A stretch of 64,000 bases of DNA from Flavobacteriaceae bacterium (GCA_029243165.1 JAQWSN010000021.1:1-64000), one strand, 5' to 3'; positions 33,410 through 42,650 are shown, counted from the first letter of the stretch. The notes: a model not told the origin generated them from the letters alone. Numbers and translations: made by a program.

Positions 33410-35650
33410 ATGGATAATATTTATTTATTTATGTTGGTTGCCCTTGCGGTACTAGCTGTATTGGACATTATTGTTGGTGTTAGCAACGATGCCATTAACT
33501 TTTTAAACTCAGCTATTGGGTCCAAAGCAATTTCACTGCGCACCATAATGATTGTTGCAAGTTTAGGAATTTTCATAGGAGCGGTATTTTCAAGCGGAAT
33601 GATGGAAGTAGCCCGAAAAGGAATCTTTAATCCCAGTGAATTTTATTTTGATGAAATCATGATCATTTTCATGGCAGTAATTATTACCGATATCTTATTG
33701 CTTGATTTTTTTAACACGCTGGGATTACCCACTTCTACTACGGTTTCCATAGTTTTTAACCTTTTAGGGGCATCAGTTGTGATGTCTGTTTTTAAAATTC
33801 TGGGTTCAGAATCGCAGACTTTAGCTGATCTGGGAGTCTACATCAACACTGAAAAAGCCATAACCATAATTAGCGGAATACTGTTGTCTGTATTGATTTC
33901 CTTTTCTGTAGGAGCCTTAGTGCAATGGATGTCAAGAATTATTTTCACTTTTCAATTTGAAAAGAAAATCAAAAATTTTGGAGCCCTTTTTGGTGGAGTT
34001 GCTCTAACTTCAATAACCTATTTTATCTTTATTAAAGGGTTAAAAGGGACTCCATACTACGGTGAGCTATCCGGGTTTTTAAAAAACAACGAACTCCTTA
34101 TTATCGCCTTAGCTTTTGTTATTTTGACTGGGTTTTCATATCTCTTTCAAAAAATATCCGATAAGAGTATTTTAATCGTCATAATTCTGGTGGGGACTTT
34201 CGGTTTGGCCTTAGCCTTTGCAGGAAACGATTTGGTTAATTTTATCGGAGTGTCTATGGCTGCCTATCATTCTTATGAGGCATGGAGTGTTTCTGGAATT
34301 GACGCCTCTCTCTTTTCCATGGAGTCTTTAGATAAAAAAGTTCCAGCCGAACCTTTTTTGTTATTCCTTGCCGGTGGAATTATGGTGGTTACCTTATGGT
34401 TTTCTAAAAAAGCAAGAAATGTGGCTGAAACAGAGATCAGTCTGTCAAGACAGTACGACACGCATGAAAAATTTAACCCCAACTTTTTCTCAAGGGTAAT
34501 TGTAAATCTTTTCTTTAAAAGTTCTTCGGGTCTAGGGGCATTATTGCCGAACACAGTACATCAAAAAATTGAAAAGAGTTTTGAACGTAATAATACTTCT
34601 CTAGTAAATAAGGATCAAAGTATTGATGCACCTGCATTTGATATGATCAGGGCATCTGTAAACCTTATGGTTGCCGGAGTCTTAATCTCAATCGCTACAG
34701 CTATGAAACTACCGCTATCTACTACTTACGTAACCTTTATGGTTGCCATGGGGACTTCATTGGCAGATCGGGCTTGGGGTAGAGAAAGTGCAGTCTATCG
34801 TGTTGCAGGTGTAGTGAATGTTATTGGAGGATGGTTTCTTACTGCTATTGGTGCTTTTATGGCCTCGGGTGTTGTTGTTTTTCTAATTCGTTGGGACAAG
34901 AAAACAATGATTCCCGCTTTATTACTTTTAACCCTCATATTGCTGGCACGAAACTTCTTGAAACACCGAAATAAAGAATCCCAAGTAAATCATAAAGAAC
35001 TAAAAAAATCAGAAAGTAGTACTGTACAGGGAATCATCTCAGAATCTGCCGATAACATTGTGAATGTTATTTCTAGAACAAGTAAGATTTATTCTAATTT
35101 CCTAAATGGACTTTCAACCCAAAATTCAGATTTGCTCAAAAAGAGTAAAAAGGGAGTAGCAAAATTGGACAGCGAAATCGAAGAACTTCGGGATAATATT
35201 TTCTTCCTTATCAAAAGTCTAGATGAGACCAGTGTTCGTGGGAGTAACTTCTACATTATTATTTTAGCTTATCTTACTGATATTGCCCAATCGCTTGATT
35301 TTATTTCTAAAAAGAGCTACAAACATGTAAACAATCAACATCAAAAACTAAAGTTTAACCAGTTTAAAGATCTTAAAGAAATAGACGACCGATTGAACCT
35401 TATGTACAATGAGATTATTGAGATTTTTAACAGTAGAAAATTTGAAAGAGTTTCACTTATCCTCGCTCAAAAGCAAGAAATAATAGATTTTCTCACAGAT
35501 AAAATCAACACTCAAATTGAACGTACACGGTTGGAAGAATCCAGTCCAAAAAACACTACTTTGTATTTTAATATTTTAATGGAAACAAAAGACTTGGTGA
35601 ACAGTATTATGAACTTAATGGACGAATATTTTACGAGTTACAAAAAGTAA
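33410..35650 (+). CDS. Inorganic phosphate transporter, PiT family, with C-terminal PhoU-like domain
   Basis: This 746-residue protein (ATG at 33410, preceded in frame by a GTG) has two PiT signature repeats: GVSNDAINFLNSAIGSKA near the N-terminus and GNDLVNFIGVSMAAYHS in the middle. Two matching LPTSTT/LPLSTTYV blocks also occur. About ten to twelve helices end near residue 525. The last 200 residues are soluble, charged and helical and resemble PhoU/DUF47 proteins, which regulate phosphate transporters. The fusion suggests self-regulated low-affinity symport of phosphate into the cytoplasm. It follows the phosphate-type porin. Confidence 0.88.
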   Translation: MDNIYLFMLVALAVLAVLDIIVGVSNDAINFLNSAIGSKAISLRTIMIVASLGIFIGAVFSSGMMEVARKGIFNPSEFYFDEIMIIFMAVIITDILLLDFFNTLGLPTSTTVSIVFNLLGASVVMSVFKILGSESQTLADLGVYINTEKAITIISGILLSVLISFSVGALVQWMSRIIFTFQFEKKIKNFGALFGGVALTSITYFIFIKGLKGTPYYGELSGFLKNNELLIIALAFVILTGFSYLFQKISDKSILIVIILVGTFGLALAFAGNDLVNFIGVSMAAYHSYEAWSVSGIDASLFSMESLDKKVPAEPFLLFLAGGIMVVTLWFSKKARNVAETEISLSRQYDTHEKFNPNFFSRVIVNLFFKSSSGLGALLPNTVHQKIEKSFERNNTSLVNKDQSIDAPAFDMIRASVNLMVAGVLISIATAMKLPLSTTYVTFMVAMGTSLADRAWGRESAVYRVAGVVNVIGGWFLTAIGAFMASGVVVFLIRWDKKTMIPALLLLTLILLARNFLKHRNKESQVNHKELKKSESSTVQGIISESADNIVNVISRTSKIYSNFLNGLSTQNSDLLKKSKKGVAKLDSEIEELRDNIFFLIKSLDETSVRGSNFYIIILAYLTDIAQSLDFISKKSYKHVNNQHQKLKFNQFKDLKEIDDRLNLMYNEIIEIFNSRKFERVSLILAQKQEIIDFLTDKINTQIERTRLEESSPKNTTLYFNILMETKDLVNSIMNLMDEYFTSYKK

Positions 35651-35796
35651 TTTGGCATAAAAAATCACAAACCCATCTGTATTTAAAGTGCTGATTTTCA
35701 TAGGGGGTAACCTTACAAACAAGTTTTCCCTTTTATTCACCAACTGCTCAGCGATTTATCTAAGGCTGTAGTGCTTTCAAATAACCCTCAATTTGG

Positions 35797-35804
35797 TATC
35801 TTTG
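35797..35804 (+). promoter_or_regulatory. Candidate -7 box for the dGTPase gene
   Basis: TATCTTTG is an exact match to TAnnTTTG, with TTTC at 35775-35778 about 19 bases upstream in the -33 position. Short arms CTCAA and TTGAG flank the box and could form an operator. The predicted leader would be about 110 bases, longer than usual, and contains a hairpin. The 35651-35921 gap holds no gene. Confidence 0.45.
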
Positions 35805-35855
35805 AGAGTTGATGGATTATTAGAAATTAGATTCATAAACCACATTTTTTGATTT

Positions 35856-35886
35856 CAAATATCAGGAAGCTTACTTCCGATATTTG
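35856..35886 (+). other. Stem-loop in the dGTPase leader
   Basis: CAAATATCAGGAAG (35856-35869) can pair with CTTCCGATATTTG (35874-35886), giving 13 base pairs with one bulged A and a four-base loop. It is followed by only a short T-poor stretch and lies 35 bases before the start codon. A regulatory leader structure is more likely than a terminator. No riboswitch class is recognised. Confidence 0.5.
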
Positions 35887-35921
35887 TTCTAACTGTTGCA
35901 CTTATTGTTTGAACTTAACAT

Positions 35922-37241
35922 ATGAAATGGGAATCTTTATTGTCTTTAAAGCGTTTTGGTGATACCAACAAACGTCTCAGAGTAGAACAAGACAATCTAC
36001 GTTTGGGTTTTGAGGTCGATTACGATCGCATCGTTTTTTCAAATGCTTTTCGAAGCTTGCAAGACAAAACTCAGGTCATTCCTTTTTCGAAAACTGATTT
36101 TGTTCATACCCGACTCACGCATAGTTTGGAAGTTTCCGTTGTAGGCCGAAGTATTGGGCGGATTGCAGGAAAAGCAATCTTAGACAAGCATCCCCATTTG
36201 CAAAACGTTTTGGGGTATCAGCCTAATGACTTTGGAGCCATAACTGCAGCAGCGTCTTTGGCTCATGATATCGGGAATCCTCCTTTTGGTCATAGTGGAG
36301 AAAAAGCCATTGGACATTTCTTTTCTTCAGGTAAAGGAGCTCAATTTCAATCCGAACTTACCCAACTTGAATATCAAGACTTATGTGATTTTGAAGGAAA
36401 TGCTAACGGATTGAAAATTTTAACAGATTCTTTACCTGGAACATTGGGAGGTCTTCGATTGAGTTATGCCACTTTAGGAACCTTTGTGAAATATCCTAAA
36501 GCAAGTCTTCCCCTAAAGCCAACAAGTCATGTAGCAGACAAAAAATACGGCTATTTCCAAGCGCAAGCTTCCTTTTTTAAGGATTTAGCAGACGAACTTA
36601 CTTTATCGGATCAGAACAAGTACTTGCGTCATCCCTTAGCCTATTTGGTCGAAGCAGCCGATGATATTTGCTACACCATCATTGATTTTGAAGATGGTAT
36701 TAATTTAGGATGGATCTCTGAAGATTATGCTTTGGAGTATCTAATCAATTTAGTTCGCGACCGTATTGACTCCAAAAAATACGCCCAATTGGTTCACAAG
36801 CCCCAACGACTCAGTTACCTCAGAGCCTTAGCAATCAATAGCTTAATTCAAGATGCTGTTCGAATTTTCTTAGAGAATGAGCCTGCTATTTTAGCTGGAA
36901 GTTTTAAGAATGCCCTATTGGATAAAAGTCAGTACAAAGCCCAAATTGAAGATATTATTAACTTGAGTATCCGCAATATTTATCAATCCAAGGAGGTTGT
37001 ACAAAAAGAGGTAATTGGTCATCGAGCCATTACCGTTTTATTAGAACACTATGCCGATGCTGCTGTAAGAAAATGGCAAGGAAATGCACGGACTTTTGAT
37101 AAATTAATCCTTTCATTAGTTCCTGAGGGTACCCCAATAGAAGGTAAAAGCCTTTATGAAACACTTTTAAATGTGAGTTGTTTTGTAGCCAGTCTTTCAG
37201 ACGGTAAGGCATTACGAATGGCTCAAGACATAGGGAGCTAA
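35922..37241 (+). CDS. dgt: Deoxyguanosinetriphosphate triphosphohydrolase (HD domain)
   Basis: This 439-residue HD-domain enzyme hydrolyses dGTP to deoxyguanosine and tripolyphosphate, trimming dNTP pools. The metal-binding His and HD doublet are visible in HTRLTHSLEVS and SLAHDIGNPPFGHSGE, and a later D (AADDICYTIIDFED) completes the HD set. The opening RTxFERDxxR-like region is present as FEVDYDRIVFSNAFRSL followed by QDKTQV. It follows a predicted promoter and hairpin and is near nrdBA and the dCMP deaminase gene. Confidence 0.93.
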   Translation: MKWESLLSLKRFGDTNKRLRVEQDNLRLGFEVDYDRIVFSNAFRSLQDKTQVIPFSKTDFVHTRLTHSLEVSVVGRSIGRIAGKAILDKHPHLQNVLGYQPNDFGAITAAASLAHDIGNPPFGHSGEKAIGHFFSSGKGAQFQSELTQLEYQDLCDFEGNANGLKILTDSLPGTLGGLRLSYATLGTFVKYPKASLPLKPTSHVADKKYGYFQAQASFFKDLADELTLSDQNKYLRHPLAYLVEAADDICYTIIDFEDGINLGWISEDYALEYLINLVRDRIDSKKYAQLVHKPQRLSYLRALAINSLIQDAVRIFLENEPAILAGSFKNALLDKSQYKAQIEDIINLSIRNIYQSKEVVQKEVIGHRAITVLLEHYADAAVRKWQGNARTFDKLILSLVPEGTPIEGKSLYETLLNVSCFVASLSDGKALRMAQDIGS

Positions 37242-37270
37242 GACCGTTAGCTACTTCAGAATAAACGGAT

Positions 37271-37278
37271 TATCTTTA
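37271..37278 (+). promoter_or_regulatory. Weak -7 box before the metallophosphoesterase gene
   Basis: TATCTTTA differs from TAnnTTTG only at the last base and lies 12 bases upstream of the ATG at 37291. No clear -33 element is visible. Confidence 0.28.
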
Positions 37279-37290
37279 CGCAAAAAAAAC

Positions 37291-38517
37291 ATGAGATGGA
37301 TCTTTACCATATTACTGTTGTTGGTCTTCCAGTGGTACGGCTTTCAGGGGTTTAAAACCGTTACTTCTAATAAATGGATCTGGTTTGCCTATTTCGCTGT
37401 GGTGGTTATGGTAATTGGCAACCTTCTAGTTCATACCTTTTATTTTGAAAGAAGCCCTACAACTGAACCCCGATTGATGTACGCCATAGGGTTCTTTATT
37501 TCTTTATTTGTTTTTCAAACAGTGATCAGTCTTGTTCTCCTAAGCGAGGATATTTTTCGAATACCTCAAGCGATTTACACCTACCTTACCAGAGTGCCAG
37601 GCGAAATGCAGTTCCTCCCCTCTAGGCGAGCATTTGTCTCTAAAATAGCCCTAGGACTAGCAGCAATTCCATTGACATCTTTACTTTATGGGATGTATCG
37701 TGGGAAGTACAATTTTAAGGTTTTGAATTATGAACTCGAATACGATGATTTGCCAAAAGCTTTTGATGGATTTACAATTACTCAAATCTCGGATATTCAC
37801 AGTGGAAGTTTTGACAGCGTAGAAAAAGTAAACTATGGAATTGATTTAATCAATAAACAAAAAAGTGATGTCATTCTTTTTACAGGTGATTTGGTAAATA
37901 ATACAGCAGCGGAAGTACTTCCTTGGATTCCACATTTCAGCAAAATTTCTGCCCCTCACGGTGTGTTTTCAGTTTTGGGAAATCACGATTATGGAGACTA
38001 CATGCGCTGGGAAAGTCCAGAACAAAAAGTTGAAAATATTAAAGCGTTGTACCAAGCACAAAAAGATATGGGCTGGGATCTCCTTTTGAATGAATCGAGA
38101 TTTATTGAAAAAGAGGGTCAACGATTGGCTATTATGGGTGTTGAAAATTGGGGAAGTGGATTCAAACAAGCAGGAGATTTGGACAAAGCCATGGAAAATG
38201 TTGGAGCAAATGATTTTAAGGTTTTATTGTCACATGATCCTTCTCATTGGGAGGCTAAGGTCTTACCCCATCCCAATACAATTCATTTAACTTTGAGTGG
38301 ACATACTCACGGCATGCAATTTGGAATTGAAATTCCAGGATGGTTTAAGTGGAGCCCAGTAAAATGGAGATACAAACAATGGGCTGGAATTTACGAGCAA
38401 GCCAAACAGCGATTGAATGTCAATCGAGGATTCGGATATCTGGCTTATCCTGGACGTGTTGGGATGTGGCCAGAGATTAGTGTAATTACTTTAAAAAAGT
38501 CAAAACCTGCGGTTTAA
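37291..38517 (+). CDS. Membrane-anchored metallophosphoesterase
   Basis: This 408-residue protein has three or four N-terminal hydrophobic helices (residues about 2-135) followed by a calcineurin-like phosphoesterase domain. The metal-ligand motifs are complete and in order: SDIHSG, GDLVNN, GNHDYG, LLSHDP and SGHTHGMQ. The layout resembles YkuE-type enzymes, which bind two metal ions and hydrolyse phosphoesters, in some cases in the cell envelope. The substrate is not known. It lies 49 bases after dgt. Confidence 0.88.
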   Translation: MRWIFTILLLLVFQWYGFQGFKTVTSNKWIWFAYFAVVVMVIGNLLVHTFYFERSPTTEPRLMYAIGFFISLFVFQTVISLVLLSEDIFRIPQAIYTYLTRVPGEMQFLPSRRAFVSKIALGLAAIPLTSLLYGMYRGKYNFKVLNYELEYDDLPKAFDGFTITQISDIHSGSFDSVEKVNYGIDLINKQKSDVILFTGDLVNNTAAEVLPWIPHFSKISAPHGVFSVLGNHDYGDYMRWESPEQKVENIKALYQAQKDMGWDLLLNESRFIEKEGQRLAIMGVENWGSGFKQAGDLDKAMENVGANDFKVLLSHDPSHWEAKVLPHPNTIHLTLSGHTHGMQFGIEIPGWFKWSPVKWRYKQWAGIYEQAKQRLNVNRGFGYLAYPGRVGMWPEISVITLKKSKPAV

Positions 38518-38528
38518 TCATTTTCTTT

Positions 38529-38536
38529 TACATTTG
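38529..38536 (+). promoter_or_regulatory. Candidate -7 box for the thioredoxin-fold gene
   Basis: TACATTTG fits TAnnTTTG exactly and lies 20 bases before the ATG at 38557. No convincing -33 TTG is seen. Confidence 0.4.
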
Positions 38537-38556
38537 TTTAATAAATCTAAGCGATC

Positions 38557-38859
38557 ATGTCCAAATTTGGTGAATTATTAGATGAAAAAAAGCCCATTCT
38601 CCTAGCCTTTTACCAGCAAGAAGGAAACGGTTTATTTGATATGGATGGAACCCTAAAAGACGTTGCTGCTGCACTTGGCGATAAGGGTAAAGTTATTAAA
38701 ATTGATATTGATAAAAATCAGAAGTTATCCGAAGCATTACGCGTAAGGGTATTGCCTACATTTATGATTTACAAGCTGAGTGAAATGGTATGGCGGCAAA
38801 GTGGTATTCAGGACGCGAATACATTAATTAGTTTGCTCCAAGATCACCTCAACGCTTAA
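38557..38859 (+). CDS. Thioredoxin-fold protein lacking the CxxC motif
   Basis: This 100-residue protein has the thioredoxin beta-alpha-beta pattern. The first strand (PILLAFYQQE) is followed where CxxC should be by GNGLFDMDG, with no cysteine at all in the protein. The VIKIDIDKN strand and the cis-proline segment VLPTFMIYK are retained. It therefore cannot do thiol-disulfide exchange and may act as a binding or scaffolding domain. The last 11 bases overlap the 3' end of the DUF2723 gene on the other strand. Confidence 0.8.
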   Translation: MSKFGELLDEKKPILLAFYQQEGNGLFDMDGTLKDVAAALGDKGKVIKIDIDKNQKLSEALRVRVLPTFMIYKLSEMVWRQSGIQDANTLISLLQDHLNA

Positions 38860-41800
38860 TTTCTTCTTCTTCTTCAGTAGAAAAAGCTTCTGCAAACAAT
38901 TCCAAGTTTTTAGTGTAAAGAGCCTCAATTTCTTCCCCAAATTTAGTGCTGTCATAGGCCTTTACGATTTGTACAACATAATTGAAATTGTTGAGTTCTC
39001 TTTGAATTCTTGAAATAAGCTGACGTTGGCTATCCAATGAAACTTGACTGTACAATCCTAATCGTTCGTTGTATTCTGCACTTATTTTATTACTTAATTC
39101 TCGTGCTAAATCGAGTTGTTCATCTAAGAAATAACCCTCTGCAACATCAATCAACTCTGTGTAAAATTCGTAATCACCATACAAATATTTGAAAGGTTCA
39201 ATGGATTCCATAAACTGATTAAGGACAGGGCTAAGCTCAATGTTTTCTCCATGTTTAAGATCGGCTTCAACCAAGGTGCGATAACGTTCAATTTCAGTGA
39301 TGATTTCTTCTCCCATATTGTACTGCAAAGCTGCATCTAAACTTGAGAAATAACGCAATCTATCACTGTACTTCGAGGCAATTTTTTGAGACAGTTTTTG
39401 TGCTTTTTCTATTTCGTTAATCCGATAATATCCATCTACAAAGGGAACCAAAAGACTGTAGTAACCAAAATAATCCAAAGGCATTTTTTCCAAAGCCAAG
39501 TCCAAAACATCCTTGGCTTTTTCAAACTTACCTTCATTGATCAATGTTTCAGCTAGACGAACCATATTACTTCTGAATGAAATGCTGTTTTTTCGTGTTT
39601 CAGGATCGTGATAAATATCTGTCCGTTCTGAATTTCCCCACTCCCATTGCATCACAATATCATACATTAAATCACTGTCAATCCTTCCCATCAAATAGGG
39701 GTTTTCATCGCCCAAGTCAGTTTCAATAGGGACCAATTTGTAAACCAATCCTTCAAGTTGTAAGTACTTTTTCATCCACAAGTATTCGGATTCAGAATAA
39801 CTTCCACCTGTAAAATAGATAGGTCGTTCCCAGTCATTATTTGCTAAAATATCCAGCATCATCATCTGGTTTTTGTAAAGTGCGGTATCGGGAATATCAA
39901 TATCAATGTACGGCACAATTTTATCTGAATCTTCAGGTTTTACAATACCACTTTTCAAAACGTTTTCTTTATTGACAGGGACTCTTATTTTACGTGTTGG
40001 ATAAAAAACACCTTCTTGTTGACTCTCTGGAAGCTGATTGGGATCTTGGCCAGAATTTGCCAGTAAATCTTTGATTTTAGTCCGCGGATGGTCACTAGAA
40101 ATCCAGTTTATTAAATCTTTAATATCCCATCGAACGGAATCCAAAACCGGTTGGTATCGAATCACATCCCGAACTCCGTAGGCATACAAGTTGTGAGTCA
40201 TTTGAGAAGGAATCGGACTGCTTTCATACGTTTTTCGTTTCATCTGATCGATGTACCAATCGGTTCCCAACAAGCTGGAATTAATCGTGCGAACATCGGT
40301 TCGAAAACCTTCAATTTCTTGGGCATACCAAAGGGCAAAGGTATCGTTATCACCAATGGTAAAAATGATTGCGTCTTTATCTTTTTGGATGGATTGTAGA
40401 TAGGATTTTGCTATGGATTGAGCCGTGTATCTGTTAGATCGGTCGTGGTCATCCCAATTTTGAGAGGCCATAAGGATAGGGACACAAAGCAAGCAAATAC
40501 CTACTGTTAAGGGAGCGATGATTTTATTGGATAAAGTTTCTTTTAATTTTTGAATTAAGGCATAACTTCCCAACCCAATCCAAATTGCAAAAACATAAAA
40601 AGAGCCGACCAAGGCATAATCTCGTTCTCGTGGTTCGAATGGACGTTCGTTCAGGTAAACCTTTAATGCCAATCCCGTAAAGAGAAAGAAAAGAAGAAGG
40701 ACCCAAAAACGTTTGGGATCTTGCTGATAAATAAAATACAGCCCAATCAAACCAAGAATGAAAGGAAGGAAAAAATAGGTGTTTCTCGCTTTGTTGTTTA
40801 AAGCATCTTGATGCAGTTCAGATTGATTGCCTAAACGCAATTCGTCTAGGAAAGGAATTCCACTGATCCAATTTCCATCAAGTATGTTGTACTCTCCTTG
40901 CTCGTCATTTTGCCTTCCTGTAAAATTCCACATCAAATACCTCCAATACATGTAACCGATCTGATATTCAAAAAAGAACTTTAGGTTAGATAAAAAACTG
41001 GGTTTTTCAATAGTAATGTAGGGACTGAAAGTTTTAAAAAAGTCATGGTATTGATCGCCAGAGACCAACCCTTCCTGAACATCTTCTCTAAATTTTTGAA
41101 TCCTTGATTGCAGTTGTGCGTTGGATCGGTAACTGGACTTAATTGAAAATTCTAAAGGTTTGGTAAAGTTCATGTAATTCGCCGCATGCTCACTGCTCCA
41201 AAGGCGGGGTAGAATTCCATCGTGATTAGAGTTTGAATTAAAACGGGCATCTTTCCAATAATTCACAATTTTGTAGCGACCCGTTTTGTAATCTCTTTCG
41301 TATTTTGGTTTGTCGTCAATAAAGGGTTCTACTGGATCTTGACCTGCATAGACATCTGAAAACATGGGCCCATAAAACAGCTTGGTTTCGGGATATTGTT
41401 CCAAATTGTAATAGGCTAAAAGCAGCCGTGCATCCGAGGGTGAATTTTCATTAATTACGGTATTGGCGTTTGCTCGAATTGGGATCATGATCCAAGAAGA
41501 AAATCCGACAAGCACAAAAAGAATGGCGAGTACACCTGTATTGAGATTGATCCAGTTTTTGCTTCGCGTGAATTTTAAGCTGAAATAGAAAAACCCAATA
41601 AAAACTAGGGCAGCGATAAGGGTCCCGCTGTTAAAAGGAAGCCCCATGGAATTGACAAAAAACACTTCCGCATTTCCAAAAAACGAAAGAGTAAGCGGAA
41701 GTAATAGTTTAAAAATAAAGAGCAGTACAGCAACCGAAATTAGGTTGGCATAGATAAACCCTTTAACGGTTACTTTCTTGTAATTTTTGAAGTAATAGAT

Positions 41801-42412
41801 CATCCCCAAAGCCGGAATGGTGAGCAAGCCCATAAAGTGAACACCAAAAGAAAGACCAATCACAAATGCAATCATCAGTAACCAACGATCGCCTCTGGCC
41901 GTATTCATTTCTTGTTCCCAACGCAGTCCCATCCAAAAAAGTACTGACAAAATCAGAGTTGCCATTGCATAAACTTCAGTTTCAACCGCATTGAACCAAA
42001 AGCTATCGGAAAAACAAAACGCCAAAGCACCCACAGCTGCACTCCCAAATACACCAATCTTATCAGAAAGGGTTTCTAGATTTTTAAAACTGGGAAGCCT
42101 TTTTAACAATAAGGTAAGTGTCCAAAAGAGGAATAGTACGGTGAATGCAGAAGAAAAAACGGACATAAAATTCACCATTAAAGCTACTTTTTGAGCACTG
42201 GTTGCAAAAAGGGCAAAAAAAGCACCAATCATCTGGAACAAAGGAGCCCCTGGAGGGTGACCCACTTGAAGTTTTGCCGAGGTAGAAATGTATTCTCCCG
42301 CATCCCAAAAACTCGCAGTAGGTTCAACGGTACTTCCAAAGGTTAGTAAAGCGATTGTAAAAACTGTCCAGCCGATGCTGCGATTCCAAAAGCGAAACGT
42401 TTTGTCGTCCAT
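38849..42412 (-). CDS. DUF2723 multipass membrane protein, GT-C/TMEM260-like, with C-terminal TPR region
   Basis: From the ATG at 42412 the protein has 1,187 residues. An upstream ATG at 42469 adds 19 residues outside the family pattern. The first 350 residues hold about ten helices and the conserved block PTASFWDAGEYI followed by QVGHPPGAPLF, whose acidic residues resemble the catalytic loop of GT-C glycosyltransferases. More helices lie near 560-700. The last 250 residues look like TPR helices (INEGKFEKAKDVLDLALE). Human TMEM260 of this family is a protein O-mannosyltransferase. A similar envelope glycosylation role here is an inference. Confidence 0.82.
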   Translation of the reverse strand: MDDKTFRFWNRSIGWTVFTIALLTFGSTVEPTASFWDAGEYISTSAKLQVGHPPGAPLFQMIGAFFALFATSAQKVALMVNFMSVFSSAFTVLFLFWTLTLLLKRLPSFKNLETLSDKIGVFGSAAVGALAFCFSDSFWFNAVETEVYAMATLILSVLFWMGLRWEQEMNTARGDRWLLMIAFVIGLSFGVHFMGLLTIPALGMIYYFKNYKKVTVKGFIYANLISVAVLLFIFKLLLPLTLSFFGNAEVFFVNSMGLPFNSGTLIAALVFIGFFYFSLKFTRSKNWINLNTGVLAILFVLVGFSSWIMIPIRANANTVINENSPSDARLLLAYYNLEQYPETKLFYGPMFSDVYAGQDPVEPFIDDKPKYERDYKTGRYKIVNYWKDARFNSNSNHDGILPRLWSSEHAANYMNFTKPLEFSIKSSYRSNAQLQSRIQKFREDVQEGLVSGDQYHDFFKTFSPYITIEKPSFLSNLKFFFEYQIGYMYWRYLMWNFTGRQNDEQGEYNILDGNWISGIPFLDELRLGNQSELHQDALNNKARNTYFFLPFILGLIGLYFIYQQDPKRFWVLLLFFLFTGLALKVYLNERPFEPRERDYALVGSFYVFAIWIGLGSYALIQKLKETLSNKIIAPLTVGICLLCVPILMASQNWDDHDRSNRYTAQSIAKSYLQSIQKDKDAIIFTIGDNDTFALWYAQEIEGFRTDVRTINSSLLGTDWYIDQMKRKTYESSPIPSQMTHNLYAYGVRDVIRYQPVLDSVRWDIKDLINWISSDHPRTKIKDLLANSGQDPNQLPESQQEGVFYPTRKIRVPVNKENVLKSGIVKPEDSDKIVPYIDIDIPDTALYKNQMMMLDILANNDWERPIYFTGGSYSESEYLWMKKYLQLEGLVYKLVPIETDLGDENPYLMGRIDSDLMYDIVMQWEWGNSERTDIYHDPETRKNSISFRSNMVRLAETLINEGKFEKAKDVLDLALEKMPLDYFGYYSLLVPFVDGYYRINEIEKAQKLSQKIASKYSDRLRYFSSLDAALQYNMGEEIITEIERYRTLVEADLKHGENIELSPVLNQFMESIEPFKYLYGDYEFYTELIDVAEGYFLDEQLDLARELSNKISAEYNERLGLYSQVSLDSQRQLISRIQRELNNFNYVVQIVKAYDSTKFGEEIEALYTKNLELFAEAFSTEEEEEIKR

Positions 42413-42526
42413 AGTTTGATTTAAATTTGAGCAACGAATGTAAGCATAAATCAAAGAAGAGAAAACCATTCCCGGTCTATTAACATAGCCTTTAACAATG
42501 TAACAGGTAAGAAAATTCAGGAAAAG

Positions 42527-42557
42527 TTGGTCTACAAAAAACTTTCGTTTAAATTTG
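42527..42557 (+). promoter_or_regulatory. Promoter of the tRNA-Gln gene
   Basis: TTG at 42527-42529 and TAAATTTG at 42550-42557 are spaced by 20 bases, an excellent fit to the Bacteroidota -33/-7 arrangement. The mature tRNA begins nine bases after the -7 box, which fits transcription starting at or just before the tRNA. This is the clearest promoter in the window. Confidence 0.65.
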
Positions 42558-42566
42558 CACCACTTT

Positions 42567-42639
42567 TGGCCTATGGTGTAACTGGCAACACGTCTGATTT
42601 TGGTTCAGAAGAGTCTAGGTTCGAGCCCTAGTAGGCCAA
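42567..42639 (+). tRNA. tRNA-Gln (anticodon TTG)
   Basis: The 73-base sequence folds as a standard cloverleaf. The acceptor stem is TGGCCTA with TAGGCCA. The anticodon stem is TCTGA with TCAGA around loop TTTTGGT, giving anticodon TTG. The T arm is CTAGG-TTCGAGC-CCTAG. The discriminator base is A, and CCA is not encoded. It is flanked by a strong promoter and a terminator, so it is a single-gene transcript. Confidence 0.95.
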
Positions 42640-42650
42640 CTCGATTTTAA

